From contig MNCI01011140.1 of NCBI GenBank assembly GCA_015680685.1, positions 375,169 through 401,222 on the forward strand: a stretch of 26,054 bases of DNA, read 5' to 3'. The stretch comes from Gnetum montanum (Eukaryota; Streptophyta; Gnetopsida; Gnetales; Gnetaceae). Below are positions 20,508 to 26,054 of the stretch, piece after piece. Numbering within the stretch: the stretch's first letter is position 1; every line of letters starts with the position of its first letter. The notes under the pieces are model-generated. The model was not told where the DNA came from. It saw only the letters and a list, made by a program, of their open reading frames with translations, and ran no database searches. A program made the position numbers and the translations under genes.

Positions 20508-20670
20508 GATTTTTTTTTTTGCTTTTGCATTTTCTCTACTATTTTCTTTATGCTTAATGTCAAATGTTACATATATTTGATATTTGCTACATTATTGTCT
20601 TATTCTTAATGTCTAGTATAATGTATATTTGATGTTTTCCATGATATCTAGAAATGGGATGTCACAAATG

Positions 20671-21330
20671 ATGATCTACAATTTCATGTTCAAGTATTTT
20701 TCACTACTTGTGAGCTATAATGTCTAAACAATGATTGATAGAAACTCCATATTTTTCCTCACACACTTACTAATCATGCTAAAACATGGCATCAGGTTCT
20801 TTCAATCAATTCCATATCTTCTTGGATAGACATGTTAAAATATTTTAATGTTATGCTCAAGTTGCAAAATCTAGGAAGAAGATAGTAGGATTAGAGAAGA
20901 AAACCAATGAATCATTGAATGTAACCATAGAATGATATAATTGCATGTTCAATCAATTTCCAAATCATAGGTTCAACAAACATGATCAATTAATGCAACT
21001 TGTATAAGGACTACAACCACAAACTTATGAAAGGATGTATATGTATGTCATGGATAATCTCTACTAGAGGTCAATGGCTTAAATTGTAGTTGTATTAGAT
21101 GTTATATTTAGATTAGAAGGTGAATGGGATAAGCATGCTAATATAGATGAAGTCAACACATCTTCCCAATATTGATATGAAGAATGTTGAATGTAAGATT
21201 TAATCTTCTGATCATGTTGAAGTCCTTGTATATGAAAGCATGAGAATTAAGAATACATTACTAAACACTTCCAATGTTGCAAACAAGGCTTGAGATGTAT
21301 TAAATTAAAAGATAATATTAGATCTCAAGG
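20671..21330 (+). pseudogene. Ty3/gypsy gag capsid fragment (broken)
   Basis: The reading begins DDLQFHVQVFFTTCEL only four bases after the LTR. It continues with KLHIFPHTLTNHAKTWHQ and INSISSWIDMLKYF, then, after a frame change, CMFNQFPNHRFNKHDQLMQL and GLQPQTYERM. This is the standard plant gypsy capsid order (LFP.TL...A..W; CP.HGF..HDQL...GL.P.TR). A further stretch VVVLDVIFRLEGEWDKHA follows. Stops are frequent, and no zinc knuckle, protease or RT was found downstream before 23416. Normally a primer-binding site, leader and Gag N terminus would precede this point, but they are missing here. The gag may belong to a different element from the LTR. Confidence 0.76.
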
Positions 21331-22569
21331 ATTTTGAAAAAAAAAAAACGATTTTGAAGTAGTTGTGAAAGTATTTACACCACAAGATATGATAAATGAA
21401 AGGAATACAAAGGGTAAGAGGTCTTATCCTAATTGAATATCATATTCTTGTAGTCCATGTCTTTAACCATAAAAACATGAATAGTGAATGGGGTCCAATC
21501 CTTGGAACTTAATACCTTAGAGTGTTTCCTCTACTATGAAATAAACTTTATTATGTTATGCTTATCCTTATCATAAAACTCAACAATCTATGTACCAAAT
21601 ACCTCTGTAATCTTTCATCAATATTAATCATATCTCTCACAACTATCTCAGTTGTTGGAGGTCCAACAATATCTATCATGATTCTTTGTACCATTATAGG
21701 AGGGAATTTTAAATTATCCATGGTAGGACAAGTTTAGGTCTTTGATGCAATGAACTATTATTACTTTTCATCATCATACACTATTGGATAGTACCAAAAT
21801 AATAATGTTTCTCTAATGACAAGAAATTCATCACCTCACGGATGAAATTATTTCCATAAGAGAAATAAGAATACATCTATTAGTAAGGATTCATGCTCAT
21901 CCTCTTGTTTACCATAATCTTCAAGGAAATAAAACCAAGAGTATTATGCTTCTAAATATCAAGAAAATGAAGTTTTCGCTCATTATTTAGATAAAGAAAA
22001 AGGTAAAATATGCACAAGTGGGAGAAATAAATTTTCATTTTCAAAATTCACCCATATAGTATAATACTTGATATGCTATAAAGAAACTCAATCACCTTCT
22101 CATCCATTTGATGATGTTGATAAAGAAAGGTTGTCATGTGCTAGCCTTGAACTTAGCCATGGGGGAAGAGGACCCTAAATAATGTCTTCAGTGGTAGAGT
22201 ATGATTTTTTATGTGTATTTTTGGTTAAATATTTTTAAAATTAATGATATATCATTCTCTAATTTTCTTATTCTTTTAGTTTTATGTGATTTTGTGTGCA
22301 TGTTTTTGAGCATATAGATCTATCAATTTTGGTGTATTATTTCTTTAGCATGATTATTTGGTATGCCAATTATTTTATATCAATAATTAAAAATTTTGAT
22401 TTTTATACTCTTTTAAGTGGGTTTGGTGTTCATGAAAAATCAATTAATGTTATTTATTAATGCTAGTCCTCAGAGCCAAATAGTAGATGGGTGAGCTTAT
22501 AAATGTAATAATGATGTGAGAGTGTTGAAAGGGTCTAAAGTGAAGCTTTTCTTGATGTAATGCTCACAC

Positions 22570-22577
22570 TATATAAA
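22570..22577 (+). promoter_or_regulatory. weak TATA box candidate
   Basis: TATATAAA within CACACTATATAAATTC. The local layout looks promoter-like, but no gene or LTR end could be tied to it. Confidence 0.25.
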
Positions 22578-23032
22578 TTCATCCATGCCCTTTTTTCCTA
22601 CCATCATTGGTAAACCAAACATATATTCACCTAGGATCTAGATATTGCATAAGTGGGAAAGCTACTAATACTAGATCCATGGAGGATATGGTGGATCTAG
22701 AATTTAAGAGGTGAGCTTTGAAAAATTAGATGAATACTTCATTGTAGTTTAGAAAAGGATGTGTTATTAAGGAATTTTGTGACCATTAGAATGGGTCTTG
22801 ATTAATGCAGTCGGATCATGTATCTATGCTTTCCTTTTTGACTATACTAGTTAGAGTTTCATACTTTCACAAACCTATGCTTTCCACATTGAAGTCATGG
22901 GTGAAATGCTTAATTCATCAAATGTATGTCAAGAACTCTAGGTGGCAATCCAACACTTTGAGAATCTTCAAAGGATTGATTTCTCCAAAATTAATTATCC
23001 TCTTCTATTTTTAAGAAAAAAAATGAAAACCA

Positions 23033-23068
23033 AATAAAAAATATAAATATAAATATAAATAAAAAGAG
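23033..23068. repeat. AAATAT / AAATA simple repeat
   Basis: AATATAAATATAAATATAAATA followed by A-rich sequence. A low-complexity tract. Confidence 0.8.
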
Positions 23069-23965
23069 AAAAAAAATGAAAATAGGATGATATGTTGGAG
23101 ATATGAGCAATGAATGTTGTACTTCTAACCCACATAAATTGGTAGAATTATAATCTCAAGGTAGAACTCTTTTATGTTTCTTATAGTTACTTTGAATATG
23201 AGTTGTATTTGTGTCCCTCAAATTCATAGTTTAATATCTCGAAAAAATTATTTTTCTATGACAAACTTAGATTACTTTTGGAAGATCAAGCAAGTATAAG
23301 AATATGACTATTAATTATTATACTAGCGTAGTCCTAGTGGCTTTGAAGACCTAGAAGTTCCTCTCTAAGAAACCTCTAGTGAAGCAAAATAATACTTTTA
23401 TTCAAGACAACCCTATTGATGAGTGGTGAGGTACCCCTACACTTAGCCATATGAATACGAGCGTCTCATGCATGATCCAGTCGAACTCCAAGGACTAAGT
23501 GCTTACGCGCCTTAATGGAACACTCAAGGTTAATTAATCGTTGTCTTCCCAAACTTACTTGTATTTTCATAGTTGTATGGTTAAGTAAGCTTGAGGTGTA
23601 TGATTTTTATAGCTTTTATCTTTTTGGTGTCTTATGTTAATAGGGGAAGGTAAGGAGAACTAAGTGACTAACTTTCATTAACTATTCACTAACTAAGTTC
23701 TAATTATCCTAACACCAATATCCATTCCAACTTGCCCCACACAACCTGAACCAATGCAACGCTGCTAGGATTACCAAATGCTACTCGTTATTGGATTACC
23801 AAGTGCTACACACATGCTCAAAGCGGTCATATTGAGTGTACTTAACTAGGAGAGTCAAGGGTTGAGAGAGAGATTAATTAACTAGAAAAGAATTTAAACA
23901 TTAAACAATAATTAATTACTATTTAAATTAATTTACATGCTGCAAGGTTTATCATAAATTTCATC

Positions 23966-23971
23966 TTTATT
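23966..23971 (-). terminator. polyadenylation signal AATAAA in LTR copy 2
   Basis: TTTATT on plus, AATAAA on minus, at the same position within the conserved block as in the other two copies. Confidence 0.55.
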
Positions 23972-24139
23972 GCCATACACAAGTGTGTTCTTAGGTACAA
24001 TTTTCTCAAATAAAGATTCGTTCACTTTAAGACTGCTACTACGGGCACATGGAAATTATTCTAACTTTGGAATGGTAAAATTGCAAGAGTTTAGCTAAGG
24101 ATCTAAGTCTAACTCCCTAGAATAAGGGAAGCCACCTCT

Positions 24140-24147
24140 TATTTATA
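24140..24147 (-). promoter_or_regulatory. LTR promoter TATA box, copy 2
   Basis: TATAAATA on the minus strand, same distance to the polyadenylation signal as in copy 1. Confidence 0.6.
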
Positions 24148-24196
24148 GAAAATGAGATGGGATGCGATATCACATACGCGATATCGTAGCTCATCA

Positions 24197-24245
24197 TACC
24201 CCCATGACTAAATGAAAACTCGTCCTCGAGTTCCTTACAAAATAT
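24197..24245 (-). other. polypurine tract and possible end of gypsy pol
   Basis: On the minus strand AACTCGAGGACGAGTTTTC and then AGTCATGGGGGTA lead directly into LTR copy 2. The translation NSRTSF with a G-rich tail resembles the last residues of many plant gypsy polyproteins. It is too short to be certain. Confidence 0.4.
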
Positions 24246-25156
24246 TGGGAAGGTATGGGATTATTGACTTGAATGACACTAATGGTGAATGGGTGACACA
24301 TGAACGGATCATCATTACAATACATAAAAATATTAGTGTTCATGACCACAAGAGTGAACACTATACACATTTGACATTTAGCCTTATTTGGCAGCTGAGA
24401 GAGAAGAGAGAGAAAAGAAGAAGATGTGTTGCTACCGATGCCAAAATTGCACCTTCTATTGTCCATCCATAACTATTCCATCAATCTTATTCCTTACATG
24501 ACTGTTCCAGCACCAGTCCATCCTAAGTGTTTCCTCCAACTCCAGTCCATTATTGTATGATTGCCATCTACACACAACACATTCTCATATTAGCAAGGAT
24601 AAATAAATCACAATGGAATTGATACCTTGCCTCGGTGTACGGTCCATTGGTTGAGTTGTGATATGGATAATATGGATTCTATAGATATAACATTGGTGAC
24701 TACCCAAGGTATAGGGGTTAGGAGAAAACTGAAAAAATTGGACTAGGACCCCCATGACTAAGAGTGATCCTCCAGTAGTGATAGAATGGAAAAAGAGAAG
24801 GAATAAGAAAGATGGAGAAAAAGAAACAATGGAAACACCGATAAAATGGATGTCAGAGGTGGAAATGAACAAAATAAATGTTAATTGTGGAAATGTTTAA
24901 GGGAAAGAAGTTAATTGATGCACCAAATAGGAATGCCAGTGGGTCCTTCCCAAAGCAGGCTCATGCCCATTATGCCTTAACAAACCCACATTCAAGGAGT
25001 CCATAGGCTTTTGAAATGTTGTTCAGAAGCAAGAGTTAAAATCTTAACCACAAGAATTTACCAAAAAGAAAACAATGCATCAATAAAAATATAGACTATT
25101 GATAAAACCGGAAATGAGGTGGAAAATGGATAAAGAATGATGAGGAGAAGAGAAAG
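24246..25156. other. DNA between LTR copies 2 and 3, no gene recognised
   Basis: Short frames on both strands (24212-24472 plus, 24872-24585 minus) are not recognised. A GA-rich tract lies at about 24397-24426. ACCCCCATGACTAA occurs at 24198 and again at 24748. The stretch ends in purine-rich GATGAGGAGAAGAGAAAG beside LTR copy 3. It may be the internal remnant of a deleted element. Confidence 0.45.
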
Positions 25157-25577
25157 TGATGAGTGGCGAGGTACCCCTACACTCAACCATACGAATACGA
25201 GTGTGCACGCGTGATCCGGTCGAACTCCGCAGACGAAATGCCTTAACGCCACAAGAAACACTTCGGGTTAATCATTCGTTGTCTTCCCAGGCTTGCTTGT
25301 ATGTGTCACGGTGTATGGTTAAGCAAGTCTGTGGTATATGATTTTTTTGGTATTTTTCAGTTTATCTCCTAAGATATGAGGGAAATGGTTGAGAAACTAA
25401 CGAACTCTAACTAATGTCCTAAGTCTAAATTAACTAGTGTCAGCATCCGTTCCCACTTACCGGACACACCCTGAACTATGCAACTGTGGCTACCAAATGC
25501 TAATCGTTACTAGGATCACCACACGTAACGCAAGTGCTCGAAGTGGTCATACTGAGGCACCTATTTAGCCTAAGTGT

Positions 25578-25865
25578 GATAAGTAGCTGATTCCTTGGCC
25601 AACCGTACACACCCATGGATGCTCGTAACCAAGTCGTACTTATCACATGTTCTAGCCTAGCGATGAGTATCTGATTCCTTAACTGGCTGTACACATTGGA
25701 CTACTACTAGGATTACCAAGCACAGATCCTAGAATACGCTACTAGATTACCAAGCAATCACAATGCTCGTAGTTAAGTCGTATTCACGCGTTGCGACGAG
25801 CAGCCGATTTCTTGATTAGCTGTACACATCCGTAGTTGCTCGTAATCAAGTCGTACTCATGCGCA
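25578..25865. repeat. three-copy internal repeat of LTR copy 3
   Basis: Units beginning near 25578, 25661 and 25794 share the order (G)ATGAG.A.CTGATTCCTT, GCTGTACACA, ATGCTCGTA and AAGTCGTA.TCA. The middle unit carries an extra stretch with two GATTACCAAGCA words. Absent from copy 1 and largely from copy 2. Confidence 0.82.
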
Positions 25866-25931
25866 CTAGGAAAGTAATAAATAACAATAATTAAAACCAT
25901 GTACTGTAAGGTTTATCCAATCAAGTTCGTC

Positions 25932-25937
25932 TTTATT
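25932..25937 (-). terminator. polyadenylation signal AATAAA in LTR copy 3
   Basis: TTTATT on plus, AATAAA on minus, in the block conserved among all three copies. Confidence 0.5.
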
Positions 25938-26054
25938 GCCGTACACAACTTGTGTTCAGGTTACAAAGTTGCTCGAATAAAGAGCCGTTCACTCTAGGAC
26001 TCCTACTACGGGCACATGGGAAATTAATCTAACTCTGGAGTGTTCAAACTGCCA

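Larger units (their letters stand above)
20097..20666 (+). repeat. LTR of a second family (TGTAATGTCCCC...GTCACA), 570 bp
   Basis: It begins TGTAATGTCCCCAT and ends ATGGGATGTCACA. Inverted, the end reads TGTGACATCCCAT, an imperfect inverted repeat of the start, as LTR termini show. A plus-strand TATA (20272-20279) and AATAAA (20502-20507) followed by 11 T lie in the right order. A purine-rich tract immediately precedes it. No matching second LTR is in the window and no clear 5-bp target duplication was seen (TAGAT left, AATGA right). It may be a 3', 5' or solo LTR. Confidence 0.72.
21331..23416. other. AT-rich DNA, no gene recognised
   Basis: It starts with a 12-base A run (21337-21348). Scattered short open stretches (for example about 21940-22180, rich in charged and aromatic codons) suggest decayed coding sequence that I cannot name. 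A G-rich tract GGGGGAAGAGGACCC near 22160-22176 is followed by T-rich DNA and might be the end of an old element. The open frame at 22805-23014 is not recognised. Confidence 0.5.
23417..24196 (-). repeat. LTR copy 2 of the Athila-like family, 780 bp
   Basis: It has the same ends as copy 1 (TGATGAG...CTCATCA) and shares GGTACCCCTA, CAAGGACTAAGTGCTTA, GGTTAAGTAAGCTTGAGG and the CTTTATTGCC block. TATA (24140-24147) and AATAAA (23966-23971) read on the minus strand with the same spacing as copy 1. The right flank reads, on the minus strand, TTAGTCATGGGGGTA just before the LTR, a polypurine-like tract, so this is probably a 3' LTR. No target duplication was seen between the two flanks (CCTAT, TACCC). 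Confidence 0.87.
25157..26054 (-). repeat. LTR copy 3 of the Athila-like family, runs off right edge
   Basis: It starts TGATGAGTGGCGAGGTACCCC and follows copies 1 and 2 through GTCTTCCCA, ATGGTTAAGCAAG, and the CTTTATTGCCGTACACAA and CCTACTACGGGCACATGG blocks. It keeps many CpG sites that are TpG or CpA in the others. It is longer than the others before the polyadenylation signal (about 775 bases against 549 and 475) because of an internal repeat. No primer-binding site adjoins it at 25156, so it is probably a solo or 3' LTR. Confidence 0.83.

Noticed and set aside
24212-24472. 86-residue plus-strand frame with a basic Arg/Lys/Glu stretch
   Set aside because: The basic stretch comes from a GA-rich simple tract, and no family resemblance was seen.
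23417-26054. LTR copies 2 and 3 as the two LTRs of one short non-autonomous element
   Set aside because: No primer-binding site adjoins copy 3 at 25156, and the copies differ strongly in length, internal repeats and CpG content. It is not excluded, because the far end of copy 3 is out of view.
1-26054. CRISPR array, tRNA or rRNA genes, bacterial operons
   Set aside because: No spacer-repeat pattern, no cloverleaf with A/B boxes and no rRNA core sequence seen by eye. The tandem arrays present have no unique spacers of constant length.

Overview
This is a stretch of nuclear DNA from a plant with a large, repeat-packed genome. It is AT-rich, has no intact long reading frame, and is dominated by decayed Ty3/gypsy LTR retrotransposons of the plant-specific Athila and Tat lineages. 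A gymnosperm (conifer-type) source fits best: old, unpurged elements, and solo or partial LTRs over long non-genic distances. That assignment is inference. No functional host gene is visible. Two pieces of host-gene ancestry are recognisable, both pseudogenes.

Layout. (1) 1-7075, minus strand: an Athila-like element cut by the left window edge. In its own 5'->3' order it has LTR (7075-6271), a tRNA-Asp-like primer-binding site, gag (from 6134) with a capsid-like region and zinc knuckle, protease, reverse transcriptase with an FMDD box, RNase H and integrase. All parts carry stops and frameshifts. (2) 7396-7866, minus: a fragment of an FCP1/SCP-like HAD phosphatase gene with its catalytic aspartates lost. 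(3) 7987-10370: AT-rich DNA with no gene. (4) 10370-11935: a heavily diverged tandem array with a period close to 193 bp, whose core consensus contains an 18-bp dyad. (5) 11936-12560: a T-rich field of degenerate CATTTGG-type short repeats. (6) 12830-16176, plus: a Tat-lineage pol remnant with RT, RNase H, a second RNase H (aRH type) and integrase. (7) 16177-18550: probable 3' untranslated/LTR-like DNA with a five-copy 30-bp tandem repeat and a TATA box. (8) 18551-19650, plus: an intron-free CCR4/nocturnin-type deadenylase pseudogene. (9) 20097-20666: a different LTR (TGTAATGTCCCC...GTCACA), abutted immediately by a decayed gag (20671-21330). (10) 21331-23416: unrecognised AT-rich DNA. (11) 23417-24196 and 25157 to the right edge: two more LTRs of the same family as the Athila-like element at the left, all in one orientation.

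Nothing here works together as a live operon-like system. The coherent story is layered retrotransposon insertion, host-gene fragments trapped between elements, and methylation-type (CpG to TpG/CpA) decay. It is least advanced in the rightmost LTR. The items most worth a second look are the 193-bp dyad array, the CCR4-like retropseudogene next to an LTR, and the perfectly palindromic primer-binding site.
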